In this document: positions 38,861 to 46,985 of the stretch, one piece after another | How the letters are laid out: every line of letters begins with the position of its first letter | Numbering within the stretch: the first letter of the stretch is position 1 | Assembly: GCF_900116805.1 (NCBI RefSeq) | Contig: NZ_FPBV01000001.1 | Location: 310,001 to 374,000, forward strand | Reading direction: 5' to 3' | From: Paenalicyclobacillus macrosporangiidus | Lineage (GTDB): Bacteria; Bacillota; Bacilli; Alicyclobacillales; Alicyclobacillaceae | DNA: 64,000 bases | Program-made: the position numbers and the translations under genes | The notes under the pieces: model-generated | The model's database searches: none | Told to the model about the DNA's origin: nothing | The model's input: only the letters and a program-made list of their open reading frames with translations

Positions 38861-39802
38861 ATGAAGGTCATCAAAATCTCGCCGCGCGGGTATTGTTATG
38901 GGGTGGTGGACGCCATGGTGATGGCCAAACAGGCCGCCGACGATCCCACCCTGCCGCGGCCCATCTACATCCTCGGGATGATTGTGCACAACCGGCACGT
39001 CGTCGAGGCGTTCGAGCGCGAAGGCGTGATCACGCTGGACGGCGCCAACCGGTTGGAACTCCTGGAGCAGGTCAAGGAGGGCACCGTGATCTTCACCGCC
39101 CACGGGGTGTCGCCTGAGGTCAAGCGGCGTGCGGCGGAACGGGGCCTGCACACGATTGACGCCACCTGCCCGGATGTGACCCGGACGCACGAGCTCATCC
39201 GCGACCGCGTAGCCAAGGGATACGATATCCTCTACATCGGCCGCAAGGGCCATCCGGAGCCCGAGGGGGCGGTGGGGGTGGCGCCCGGGCGCGTGCATCT
39301 GATTGAGAACATGGCGGACATCGAGGCGCTGGATGTGCGCAACGACAAGATTGCCGTCACCAACCAGACCACCATGAGCCAGTGGGACACGGCCGAGCTG
39401 ATGCAGGCGGTCAAAGCCAAGTATCCGCAGGCGGAGATCTACAACGAAATCTGCATGGCCACCCAGATGCGCCAGCAAGCGGTGGCCGAACAGGCGAAGG
39501 ATGCGGATCTCTGCATCGTCGTCGGCGATCCGCGCAGCAACAACTCCAACCGCCTGGCGCAGGTGGCCGAGGAGATTGCGAAGGTGCCGGCGCACCGGGT
39601 GGCGGATGTCACCGAGATAAATCCCGCGTGGTTAAAAGGGATTCGTACGGTCGCTGTGACGGCCGGGGCGTCGACGCCGACGGCCATCACCAAGGAAGTC
39701 ATCGATTACCTGGAGCAGTTCGACGAGAACGACCCGTCCACCTGGACGCCGAAGCGCACGGTGCAGCCGGACCGGATTTTGCTCACCGCGCGCCGGACGT
39801 GA
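38861..39802 (+). CDS. ispH: 4-hydroxy-3-methylbut-2-enyl diphosphate reductase
   Basis: Last step of the MEP isoprenoid pathway, a [4Fe-4S] enzyme of 313 residues. Cluster cysteines occur in [25 protein letters not shown] and [37 protein letters not shown] and [10 protein letters not shown] carry active-site His, Glu and Thr. Its presence shows the MEP route is used. Probably cotranscribed with pncB. Confidence 0.96.
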   Translation: MKVIKISPRGYCYGVVDAMVMAKQAADDPTLPRPIYILGMIVHNRHVVEAFEREGVITLDGANRLELLEQVKEGTVIFTAHGVSPEVKRRAAERGLHTIDATCPDVTRTHELIRDRVAKGYDILYIGRKGHPEPEGAVGVAPGRVHLIENMADIEALDVRNDKIAVTNQTTMSQWDTAELMQAVKAKYPQAEIYNEICMATQMRQQAVAEQAKDADLCIVVGDPRSNNSNRLAQVAEEIAKVPAHRVADVTEINPAWLKGIRTVAVTAGASTPTAITKEVIDYLEQFDENDPSTWTPKRTVQPDRILLTARRT

Positions 39803-39845
39803 CGGCTGGATCCGGCGTGGACGAGAGCGGGTGGGGAGAGTTGCC

Positions 39846-40037
39846 GTGCAGGTCTTGATGCTGGTGGTGCTGCTCGCCATCGCGGTGCTGTGCAGTTGGC
39901 TGCGGCGCAAAGCCGTGCGTTGGCTGTTCACCTTGCTCGCGGTGGTGTTCTGGATCGCGTTTTTCGCACTGCTCGGATTCGTCATCGGATACAGCGCCGG
40001 GGAGCACGGCGTGCGGATTTTGCACGCGCTGCAGTAA
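39846..40037 (+). CDS. Small two-helix membrane protein
   Basis: A 63-residue protein with two hydrophobic segments (VLMLVVLLAIAVLCSWL; WLFTLLAVVFWIAFFALLGF) joined by a basic RRKAVR loop. The GTG at 39846 follows GGGGAGAG; a GTG at 39831 is in frame. It sits 15 nt before the proline dehydrogenase gene, so the two are likely cotranscribed. No family recognised. Confidence 0.6.
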   Translation: MQVLMLVVLLAIAVLCSWLRRKAVRWLFTLLAVVFWIAFFALLGFVIGYSAGEHGVRILHALQ

Positions 40038-40052
40038 AAGGAGGAACCACAC

Positions 40053-40967
40053 ATGGAGCAATGGATGCGGTCTGTGCTCTTGTCGCTGGCCAAGAACCGG
40101 GCTGCGAACCGCTGGGCCAAGCGGTACGGGTTGCGCCTGGGGGCACGGCGATTCGTGGCCGGGGAGACGATTGACGAGGCCATCCGGGCGGTGGCTCAGC
40201 TCAACCGTCAGGGGATGGCCGCCACGCTGGACCACCTGGGAGAGTTCGTCGGCGACGAACGGGAGGCACGCCAGGCGGCGGATGCGTGTGTGACGGCCCT
40301 GACCGCCATCCACCAGGCCCAGGTGGACTCCACCCTGTCCGTGAAGCTGACGCAGTTGGGGCTCGACATCGACCGGGAGCTGTGCTTGGAGAACATGCGC
40401 CGGATCCTGGGCCACGCCCGGGATCTCGGGATCCGGGTCACCATCGACATGGAGGATCACCCGCGCTGCCAGGCGACGCTCGACCTCTTCGACATCCTTC
40501 GCGCCGAGTACGACAACGTGGGCACCGTCATCCAGGCGTACCTGTACCGCAGTCTGGACGACGTGCTCAGGCTGGCGGCCGACGGGGTGCACCTGAGGAT
40601 CGTCAAAGGGGCGTACAAAGAGCCGCCGGAGGTGGCGTACCCGGAGAAAGCCGACGTGGACGCCAATTACATCAAGCTGATGGAGGCGCAATTGCTGAGC
40701 CCGGGGTTCACGGCCGTGGCGACCCACGACGAGCGCATCATCGAGCACGCCAAGCGCTTCATCGCCGAGCACGGCGTCGCCCGCGACCGCTATGAGTTTC
40801 AGATGCTCTACGGCATCCGAACCCAACTGCAGCAGCAACTGGTGCGGGAGGGGTATCCCTTGCGGCTGTACGTGCCGTACGGGAACGACTGGTATGGTTA
40901 CTTCATGCGCCGCTTGGCGGAACGTCCGGCAAACGTGTGGTTCGTCCTGCGCGGCGCGCTCCGCTGA
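40053..40967 (+). CDS. Proline dehydrogenase, monofunctional
   Basis: FAD-dependent oxidation of proline to pyrroline-5-carboxylate, 304 residues. The barrel motifs are STLSVKLTQLGLDID, RVTIDMEDHPRCQATLDLF, VGTVIQAYLYRSLDDV, VHLRIVKGAYKEPPEVAYP, FTAVATHDERII, YEFQMLYGIR and RLYVPYGNDWYGYFMRRLAER. Matches the short Bacillus-type enzyme, separate from P5C dehydrogenase, which is not in the window. AAAGGAGG precedes the ATG. Confidence 0.94.
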   Translation: MEQWMRSVLLSLAKNRAANRWAKRYGLRLGARRFVAGETIDEAIRAVAQLNRQGMAATLDHLGEFVGDEREARQAADACVTALTAIHQAQVDSTLSVKLTQLGLDIDRELCLENMRRILGHARDLGIRVTIDMEDHPRCQATLDLFDILRAEYDNVGTVIQAYLYRSLDDVLRLAADGVHLRIVKGAYKEPPEVAYPEKADVDANYIKLMEAQLLSPGFTAVATHDERIIEHAKRFIAEHGVARDRYEFQMLYGIRTQLQQQLVREGYPLRLYVPYGNDWYGYFMRRLAERPANVWFVLRGALR

Positions 40968-40997
40968 CGGAACACATCCTGTGGGGAGGGATGGCGG

Positions 40998-41606
40998 GTG
41001 GAACTTTCTCCGGATGCGCTGGCGTGGCAGGACAGTTACAAGCTCCTGGTGGGCTGTGTGGTGCCGCGACCCATCGCCTTTGTGTCCACGCAGAGCCGGG
41101 ACGGGGTGCGCAATCTGGCGGCTTTCAGCTTTTTCAACGGCGTGTGCCCGAAGCCGTTCATCATTTCGTTCGCGCCGATGTTTCGCGGCGACGGCGAGAA
41201 GAAGGACACCTTGCGCAACATCGAGGAGACCGGAGAGTTTGTCGTCAATGTGGTCCCTGACGAGTTGGTGCAGCAGATGAATCTCACGTCCCCCGAGTAT
41301 CCGCCGGAGGTCGACGAGTTCGCCGTCGCCGGCCTGACCCCGGTGCCAAGCCGTGTGGTGGCTCCGCCGCGCGTGGCGGAGAGCCCGATTCAGATGGAGT
41401 GCGAACGGGTCCAGATCCTGCAGTTCGGGGACGGCCCCGGCGGCGGGTTCCTGGTGCTCGGCCGGGTCGTTCATCTGCACGTGCGCGACGACCTATGGGC
41501 GGGGGACCGCATCGACGGATCCCGCTGGCTGCCCGTGGGGCGCATGGCGGGGAACGAGTACACCCGCGCCACAGATCGCTTCCGGCTCAAACGCCCGTCT
41601 CTGTAG
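40998..41606 (+). CDS. Flavin-reductase-like FMN-binding protein
   Basis: A 202-residue split-barrel flavoprotein: VVPRPIAFVSTQSRDGVRNLAAFSFFNGV is cut here to its core GCVVPRPIAFVSTQ and NLAAFSFFNGV; then SFAPMFRGDGEKKDTLRNIE, EFVVNVVPDELVQQMNLTS and LGRVVHLHV. Family members bind FMN and either reduce free flavin or act as esterase-like/oxidoreductase proteins. It might supply reduced FMN to monooxygenases such as the one at 1626, but no operon link exists. Starts at GTG 40998. Confidence 0.85.
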   Translation: MELSPDALAWQDSYKLLVGCVVPRPIAFVSTQSRDGVRNLAAFSFFNGVCPKPFIISFAPMFRGDGEKKDTLRNIEETGEFVVNVVPDELVQQMNLTSPEYPPEVDEFAVAGLTPVPSRVVAPPRVAESPIQMECERVQILQFGDGPGGGFLVLGRVVHLHVRDDLWAGDRIDGSRWLPVGRMAGNEYTRATDRFRLKRPSL

Positions 41607-41666
41607 GATGCGCGCCCTTATCGGGGAGGCGCCCTTATCGGGCAGGTGCCCTTATCGGGGAGGCGG

Positions 41667-42752
41667 TCAGAGTTCGCCGTAGAGGGCGGCGAAATGCGCG
41701 GCGCAGCGGGGCCAGGTGAACGCCTCGGCGCGCCGCCTTGCGCCGTCGCACAGCGCCTGCCAACGGCCTGTGTCCGCCATGAGCGTGCGGATGGCGCGCG
41801 AGAAGCCGGCGGGGTCGCGATAGCGGCGCACCAGAATGCCGCACGATGCGTCGACGGTCTCCTGGATGCCGCCCTGTTGACTCGCGATCACGGGCAGGCC
41901 GGCGGCCATCGCCTCCACGTTGACGAGCCCGAACGCCTCAGGGGCTTGAGACGGGCAGACGAGCGCGTGTGCCGCCCACAGCCGCGGCGGCAGCTGGTCC
42001 GGCGGCACAAAACCGGGCCACTGTACGGGCAGACCGCGGATGGCGGCCCGCAGCGCCCGCTCATAGGCGCTCTCCCACCGGGGCGTCCGGCCGATGATGG
42101 TCAGGTGCACGGGGACCTTCGCCCGGTGCAGCTGCCGGACCGCTTCGACGAGGATGTGCACGCCTTTGCCGCGAATCACCCGGCCGACATACACGAGCCG
42201 AAACGGCGGCCAGGCCGGCCGGGCATTCTGAGCGGGCGGGGTGAACCGCCCGGCGTCGACGCCCGGGTGGATGACGTGCGGCCGCCAACGGCCCGGATCC
42301 AGGCGAAACGCCCGCGCGATCACGCGGCGTAAATAGTGGCTGTTCAGCACCACCGCGTCGGCGTGCCGGAGCACGCGCCGGGCCCGGGCCCGGTCGATGT
42401 GCCGCGGCCCGAGAAAGGTGGTCGAGTGCAGGTTCAGCACCACCCGCGCGTTTGGCACCGCCCGGCGCACGCGCGGGACCAGGTCCGGGCGGTTCTCCAC
42501 CTGGATCACCTCCGGCGCAAGGCTTCGCAAGTGAGCCAGGCAGGCGCGTCGGTACGCACCGCGACTGGATTCCTCAATCTGAATGTGGCGCTCGCAGGCG
42601 TCCCGCCCGGCTCCCGGTGACAACAGGGTCACGTCCACCCCGGTTGCATCCAGCTCTCGCACCAAATCTTCCAGGTAGATCTGCACCGATCCGCCGCGCA
42701 CCGGCGGGATCGGCAACCCCTCCGGCGCGACGAGCGCCACACGAATCCCCAT
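41667..42752 (-). CDS. GT4-family glycosyltransferase, CotSA-like
   Basis: GT-B fold glycosyltransferase of 361 residues. It starts MGIRVALVAPEGLPIPPVRGG (GGSVQIYLEDLVRELD follows), has FRLVYVGRVIRGKGVHILVEA and the nucleotide-sugar site SQAPEAFGLVNVEAMAAGLP with QGGIQETV. The architecture and divergent neighbour resemble spore-coat glycosyltransferases of the CotSA type. ATG 42752 follows GGGAGGGACGGG; the longer frame upstream is unsupported. Acceptor unknown. Confidence 0.82.
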   Translation of the reverse strand: MGIRVALVAPEGLPIPPVRGGSVQIYLEDLVRELDATGVDVTLLSPGAGRDACERHIQIEESSRGAYRRACLAHLRSLAPEVIQVENRPDLVPRVRRAVPNARVVLNLHSTTFLGPRHIDRARARRVLRHADAVVLNSHYLRRVIARAFRLDPGRWRPHVIHPGVDAGRFTPPAQNARPAWPPFRLVYVGRVIRGKGVHILVEAVRQLHRAKVPVHLTIIGRTPRWESAYERALRAAIRGLPVQWPGFVPPDQLPPRLWAAHALVCPSQAPEAFGLVNVEAMAAGLPVIASQQGGIQETVDASCGILVRRYRDPAGFSRAIRTLMADTGRWQALCDGARRRAEAFTWPRCAAHFAALYGEL

Positions 42753-42860
42753 CTTCCCGTCCCTCCCGGCATTCGCCCAGCCCTCATTCGACACAAGGTA
42801 TGCACGCCCTGCGGGGAAGGTCACATAGCGTGCATCATGCACGCGCAGGGAGGGGTTCGC

Positions 42861-43973
42861 ATGCTGATCACCGTCACCGGAACCACGCCTGTCGCCGCGC
42901 GGCCCAGACGGCGCGTGCTGTGGTTTCAGACGTTGGGCGAGGCGGCTGCGGCATACGACATGCCGCTGGTGGTGACCCCGCCCGATCTAGCAGCGGCGGG
43001 ATTGCCGGACGGCGTGACCGGATGGGCTTGGGAGCGAAGCGGGACGTGGCGCCGGGCGCGGATGGCCCATGTGGCCCAACCGGTGGTGTACGACGCGATG
43101 TATCTCAAGGACCTGCAACGTCACCGGATGGCCTACCGGCGGCTGCGCGAGACGTTGGACCGCAGCCGCCTGGTCGCCTTCAATCCGGTGCTCCCGGCGA
43201 AGGACCAGGTGTACCGCGTGATCCTGGCGGATGACTCGGTGCGGACCGCCTTGCCCCCGACGCGGTTCCATCCCTCGCCCGAGGAACTCCTCGACCTGTC
43301 GGAGGTGTGGGGAGCGGTCTGGTGGAAGCCGGTGTACGGCTCGGGCGGGCGCAACATGCTGTTCATTCGTCCGCTTTCCCGCAGGCGTTGGTATGTGACG
43401 GGTGAGCGGTTTTTCGGCCAGATGATTCACCGGGACGTGGACCGGGAGCAACTGCTCGCGCTGTTGGCCTACAGCCAAAGGCGGCGGCCCTACATGGCGC
43501 AGGGGCATATCCCGTTGTGGCGCACGGAGGACGGACGGCACCTGGATCTCCGAGTGACGGTCCAGTGCAACGCGTGCGGGGTGTGGGAGGTGTTGGCGGT
43601 CACCGCACGCAGGGGACCTCCGGGGGCGATGGTGACGAACTACCATGCCGGCGGACGCGTGGAATCTTTGACGCATCCGACCGCCGTCCAACTGTCCCGG
43701 CTGGCCAGTGCCTGCATCGACGAGGCGGTGCTTGATCGCGCACGGGCGCAGGCGCTGCAGGTGGCCCGCGTGCTGCAGCGGGCGTATCCTGCGCTGGGCG
43801 TGTTGGGCGTGGACGTGGGCGGATCACCGGACGAGGAATGGTGTTACGTGTACGATTTGAACAGCCGGCCGGGCCGGGATATCCTGACCGATGACGAACT
43901 GGCGGGGTTTGCACGGGGGGTGGCGGGTTTTGCCCACTATTTGCGCCACGAGATGCCCCGCCGGTGCCGCTGA
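42861..43973 (+). CDS. YheC/YheD-like ATP-grasp protein
   Basis: A 370-residue protein related to spore-coat-associated YheC/YheD. Features: [75 protein letters not shown] and [21 protein letters not shown] followed by NSRPGRDIL, the metal-binding end of an ATP-grasp domain. It probably joins an acid and an amine during spore coat formation. GGAGGGG precedes ATG 42861. Divergent from the CotSA-like gene with a short shared promoter region. Confidence 0.82.
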   Translation: MLITVTGTTPVAARPRRRVLWFQTLGEAAAAYDMPLVVTPPDLAAAGLPDGVTGWAWERSGTWRRARMAHVAQPVVYDAMYLKDLQRHRMAYRRLRETLDRSRLVAFNPVLPAKDQVYRVILADDSVRTALPPTRFHPSPEELLDLSEVWGAVWWKPVYGSGGRNMLFIRPLSRRRWYVTGERFFGQMIHRDVDREQLLALLAYSQRRRPYMAQGHIPLWRTEDGRHLDLRVTVQCNACGVWEVLAVTARRGPPGAMVTNYHAGGRVESLTHPTAVQLSRLASACIDEAVLDRARAQALQVARVLQRAYPALGVLGVDVGGSPDEEWCYVYDLNSRPGRDILTDDELAGFARGVAGFAHYLRHEMPRRCR

Positions 43974-44034
43974 TTTGGTACACTCTGGACGACGGGGACC
44001 GCCTGCGGGCGGGACCGGACCGAGGATGGAGGCG

Positions 44035-45153
44035 ATGCGGTTGATGACGTCAGGTCCGTGGTCGGATCGTCGTCAGCGGTTGTGTCAGGAGTTGGCCCGG
44101 GCCGGGGTGGAGGCGGCCCTCCTCACCTCGAGGCCCAATGTGTACTATCTGACGGGGGTGTGGCTCGCGACCGGGGAGCGCGCGAGCGCGTTGATTGTCC
44201 GTCCGGACCGGGATCCGGTCTGGGTGGTCCATGAGATGTTCGCGCAAGAGGTGACATCGGCGGACGTGCGCATCGTCCTGTGGAAGGACGGTGAGGACGC
44301 GCACCGCCTGATCCAGGAGCAGGTGGGACAAGCCGCACGGGTGGCCGTCGACGGGGGCTGGGAGGCACGCCACTTGATGGCGTGGATGGCGCTGCGGCCG
44401 GGGCTGCCGCTCCCGGTGTCCGCGGACGGGATGATGGCCAAGCTGCGCAGCCGTAAGGACGCGGAGGAGTTGGATTGCCTGGCGCGGGCCTCGGCGATGG
44501 CGGATGAAGTCGTCAAGGCGCTCGCGGCGGATCTGCGTGCGGGCGACACGGAAGCCGTGTTGGCAGAACGGCTCGCCACGCTGTGGCGGCAGGCCGGATC
44601 GGAGGGCATGTCGTTTCCGCCCATCGTCGCCGCCGGCCCGAACGGAGCGGCCCCGCATCACGAGCCCGGCGGGAGCCAGGTGACGGCGGGGACCACGGTC
44701 ATCGTCGACACGGGCGGGGTGTACCGCCATTACGTCAGCGACATCACGCGGACGTACATCGTGGGAGAGCCCACGGAGGAGATGAGGCGGGTGTACGCCT
44801 GCGTCCTCGCCGCGCAGGAAGTTGGCATCCAGGCCGCGAAACCGGGTGTGACGCTGGGAGAGGTGGACGCGGCGGTCCGGCGGTACATCACGGATGCCGG
44901 GTATGGTCCGTATTTCACCCACCGCACGGGGCACGGGGTCGGCCTCGACGTCCACGAGGAGCCCTATGTGGTGGGCGGCAATGACCAGGTGTTGGAACCG
45001 GGGATGGTGATGAGCATCGAACCCGGGATCTACCTGCCCGGGCGATTCGGGGTGCGGATTGAGGATCTGGTGGTCATCGAAGAAACGGGTGCCCGGTCTC
45101 TCAACCGTGCGCCAAAACACTGGGAGGCGGTGTGCCTGCCGCTCGGTGAGTGA
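44035..45153 (+). CDS. M24-family Xaa-Pro peptidase
   Basis: Metallopeptidase of 372 residues, creatinase/prolidase type. The N-terminal domain has [19 protein letters not shown]. The C-terminal pita-bread domain carries metal ligands Asp in [12 protein letters not shown] and [12 protein letters not shown], His in [19 protein letters not shown], Glu in [13 protein letters not shown] and Glu in [12 protein letters not shown]. It should cleave X-Pro peptides. Start uncertain among ATG 44026, 44035 and 44044. Confidence 0.92.
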   Translation: MRLMTSGPWSDRRQRLCQELARAGVEAALLTSRPNVYYLTGVWLATGERASALIVRPDRDPVWVVHEMFAQEVTSADVRIVLWKDGEDAHRLIQEQVGQAARVAVDGGWEARHLMAWMALRPGLPLPVSADGMMAKLRSRKDAEELDCLARASAMADEVVKALAADLRAGDTEAVLAERLATLWRQAGSEGMSFPPIVAAGPNGAAPHHEPGGSQVTAGTTVIVDTGGVYRHYVSDITRTYIVGEPTEEMRRVYACVLAAQEVGIQAAKPGVTLGEVDAAVRRYITDAGYGPYFTHRTGHGVGLDVHEEPYVVGGNDQVLEPGMVMSIEPGIYLPGRFGVRIEDLVVIEETGARSLNRAPKHWEAVCLPLGE

Positions 45154-45164
45154 GTGAGCTTGGA

Positions 45165-45479
45165 TCACGATCCGTCGATGACCAGCATGGCCAGGGGGAC
45201 CGCCGTCTCCGATCCGTCGGAGAAACGGATCCCCCAGGCCATCACGCCCTCCACGCGCGTGACGGTCAGGCGGTCCGGTTCTTCGGCGAGATCGTACACG
45301 CGGCCGGGTTCAATCCGGACCTGATCCCGGATGAGGTACGATTTCGCGAGGTACCATTTCTGCATGGCCACGGCGTATCGCGACCAGTCCTGACGGTCGA
45401 ACGCCTGCCGGCCCTCTTCTTGCAACTGTGCCATTTCCCGCTCCAACTGCGCCGGGGTCATCTCGCTGTATCGCAGCAT
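45165..45479 (-). CDS. yfhH: DUF1811 protein, YfhH homologue
   Basis: A 104-residue protein, exactly the length of Bacillus YfhH, with YSEMTPAQLEREMAQLQEE, MQKWYLAKSYLIRDQ, GRVYDLAEEPDRLTV and VMAWGIRFSDGSETAVPLAM. Function unknown in the family. ATG 45479 has GGAGGA six nt upstream. It lies directly downstream of ytrI on the same strand. Confidence 0.85.
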   Translation of the reverse strand: MLRYSEMTPAQLEREMAQLQEEGRQAFDRQDWSRYAVAMQKWYLAKSYLIRDQVRIEPGRVYDLAEEPDRLTVTRVEGVMAWGIRFSDGSETAVPLAMLVIDGS

Positions 45480-45503
45480 ATCGTTCCTCCACGTGTGCAT
45501 CGG

Positions 45504-45956
45504 TCATGCCGAGGGGCTGACGGTGATGGCGACGAACAGCTTTTTGGCCACCACCACGGTGTTGACACGGATGGTGAACTCCTGTTGGTCGACGGTGACG
45601 GTGCGGCCATCCAACAGCCGGTAGGGAAGATCGGGGTTGTGATCGAGGGTGGACAGGGGGCGGTCGACCAAGAAAGCCAGTTGTTTCTTGACGAAATCGA
45701 CCACCTCCAACTGGGTCAGGCTGTCCGGGGCCTTGGCGTCCACCTGGATGCTTTCAATCACCGGCTGCGGGTTCGGCTGCTGCAGCTTCGCCGACAGCAG
45801 CCGCACTTGGTCTTCCAACGTTTCCTTCTCCGTTGTACAGGAATTGTACTGTACGCGCAACTGATTGATCTCCCGGCCCTGGTAGACCAGCATCAGGCTG
45901 CCGCCGAGCAGGGCACCCGCCACGAGGGCCGCGATGAGGCGGCGGTTGACGGTCAT
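45504..45956 (-). CDS. ytrI: Sporulation membrane protein YtrI
   Basis: A 150-residue protein with one N-terminal membrane segment (RLIAALVAGALLGGSLMLVY), a coiled-coil-like stretch (EINQLRVQYNSCTTEKETLE) and a beta-rich domain (YRLLDGRTVTVDQQEFTIRV). It overlaps ytrH by 4 bp. The pair is known in Bacillus as SigE-controlled genes needed for efficient sporulation. Confidence 0.85.
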   Translation of the reverse strand: MTVNRRLIAALVAGALLGGSLMLVYQGREINQLRVQYNSCTTEKETLEDQVRLLSAKLQQPNPQPVIESIQVDAKAPDSLTQLEVVDFVKKQLAFLVDRPLSTLDHNPDLPYRLLDGRTVTVDQQEFTIRVNTVVVAKKLFVAITVSPSA

Positions 45957-46282
45957 GAGGAGCTCCCCTCCCCGGCAAGCCAGCGCACGATGAAGGCACC
46001 GGCCTCACAGCCGACGAACGCGGCAATCAAGAACGTAATCTGGCGCCCGACCGGCGCCAGCTCGCGGGAGAGTACCCCGGTTTCGATGACCTTGAGGGTG
46101 TCCATCGTGCCGCCGAGCGTGCTCACCATCGCCCAGATTTTCAGCTGCTCGGACAGATTCACCATCACCGCCATCGGGGGCGCGTGCATCAGCGAAGCGC
46201 CGATTCCCCCCAACAGGGAACCGCCCAGCACAATGCCCATCGCCACAAAAAAATCGACGACCAGGCTGGAAACGAACGACAT
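45953..46282 (-). CDS. ytrH: Sporulation membrane protein YtrH
   Basis: A 109-residue integral membrane protein with three segments: FVSSLVVDFFVAMGIVLGGS, LKIWAMVSTLGGTMDTLKVI and QITFLIAAFVGCEAGAFIV. The GGSLLGGIGASLMHAPP and LKIWAMV..GGT pattern matches YtrH. ATG 46282 has GGGAGGAG upstream. Probably transcribed by SigE in the mother cell; I could not pinpoint the promoter. Confidence 0.88.
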   Translation of the reverse strand: MSFVSSLVVDFFVAMGIVLGGSLLGGIGASLMHAPPMAVMVNLSEQLKIWAMVSTLGGTMDTLKVIETGVLSRELAPVGRQITFLIAAFVGCEAGAFIVRWLAGEGSSS

Positions 46283-46443
46283 CCTGCATCTCCTCCCGCA
46301 TCGAGCCGCCTGTGGACGCCATCCGTCACCAACATACGGGACAGGTCCATGAATTATGCCCGGCGCATACTCATATCCCATCCCGTGTGAGGCACACTAG
46401 CTGCGACCAGAATGGTGTCAGGCAGGCCGAGGAGGTGGGGAGG

Positions 46444-46602
46444 ATGCCGGTGGTCCACGAAGCCCGGTGTCCGTATTGCGGGGAGACGTGGGAGATCGAC
46501 GTCGGCGTGGAGCAGGTTTCGGACGAGGAGTTCCTCGACGCGACGCGCACCCCGTACGTGTATGTGCCGTGTGAACGCTGCACCTATCTGCACTTTGACT
46601 GA
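46444..46602 (+). CDS. 52-residue zinc-ribbon protein
   Basis: Two Cys-x2-Cys pairs (Cys9/Cys12 in RCPYCGETW and Cys43/Cys46 in PCERCTYLHF) flank a Val/Glu/Asp-rich middle, a clear small zinc ribbon. GGAGGTGGGGAGG precedes the ATG. Possibly a nucleic-acid or partner-binding adaptor; it lies upstream of the SNF2 helicase gene with one tiny ORF between. Confidence 0.75.
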   Translation: MPVVHEARCPYCGETWEIDVGVEQVSDEEFLDATRTPYVYVPCERCTYLHFD

Positions 46603-46629
46603 GACCTTTCAGGAGAGGAGCGATGGCGC

Positions 46630-46821
46630 ATGGACGGCGGGGATCCCGTCCCCCACACGCCGCAGCACAATGCGTTCACGGAATCCGTCGTGGATGCGGT
46701 GGACCGCATGCGGGATGAAGGGGGAATCGCACCCGACATTCCGCACCGGGAAAGCACGTTGAAGGAGCGTGGGGTCACGGGCCATCCGGATGGACCGGAC
46801 GGGCAGGATGACCCCCATTGA
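46630..46821 (+). CDS. Possible 63-residue hydrophilic protein
   Basis: ATG with AGGAGAGGAG upstream encodes a polar, His/Asp/Pro-rich peptide (DAVDRMRDEGGIAPDIPHRE) with no known motif. It starts 27 nt after the zinc-ribbon gene and ends before a GC hairpin. Disorder-like composition. It may be real because of the strong ribosome-binding site. Confidence 0.45.
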   Translation: MDGGDPVPHTPQHNAFTESVVDAVDRMRDEGGIAPDIPHRESTLKERGVTGHPDGPDGQDDPH

Positions 46822-46854
46822 GAGACAGCCGACATCACCATCTTCCGTATCCGG

Positions 46855-46894
46855 GGCGAGGCGGCCGTACGGCCGGCCTCGCCACGCCGTTTTG
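46855..46894 (+). terminator. Hairpin before the SNF2 gene
   Basis: GGCGAGGC (46855-46862) and GCCTCGCC (46876-46883) enclose a palindromic GGCCGTACGGCC core; four T follow a few bases later. Confidence 0.55.
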
Positions 46895-46933
46895 GGCGGC
46901 AGCGGCCGAACCCCGCCGGGGACCGGAACTTGA

Positions 46934-46939
46934 TATAAT
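46934..46939 (+). promoter_or_regulatory. Consensus -10 box before the SNF2 gene
   Basis: TATAAT inside an AT-rich patch, about 46 nt before the start codon. No good -35 is visible, so it may depend on an activator or an alternative sigma factor. Confidence 0.4.
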
Positions 46940-46985
46940 ATAACGAATACCGTCCATGAGGCTTGGACAGTTCGAGGGGACAGGG

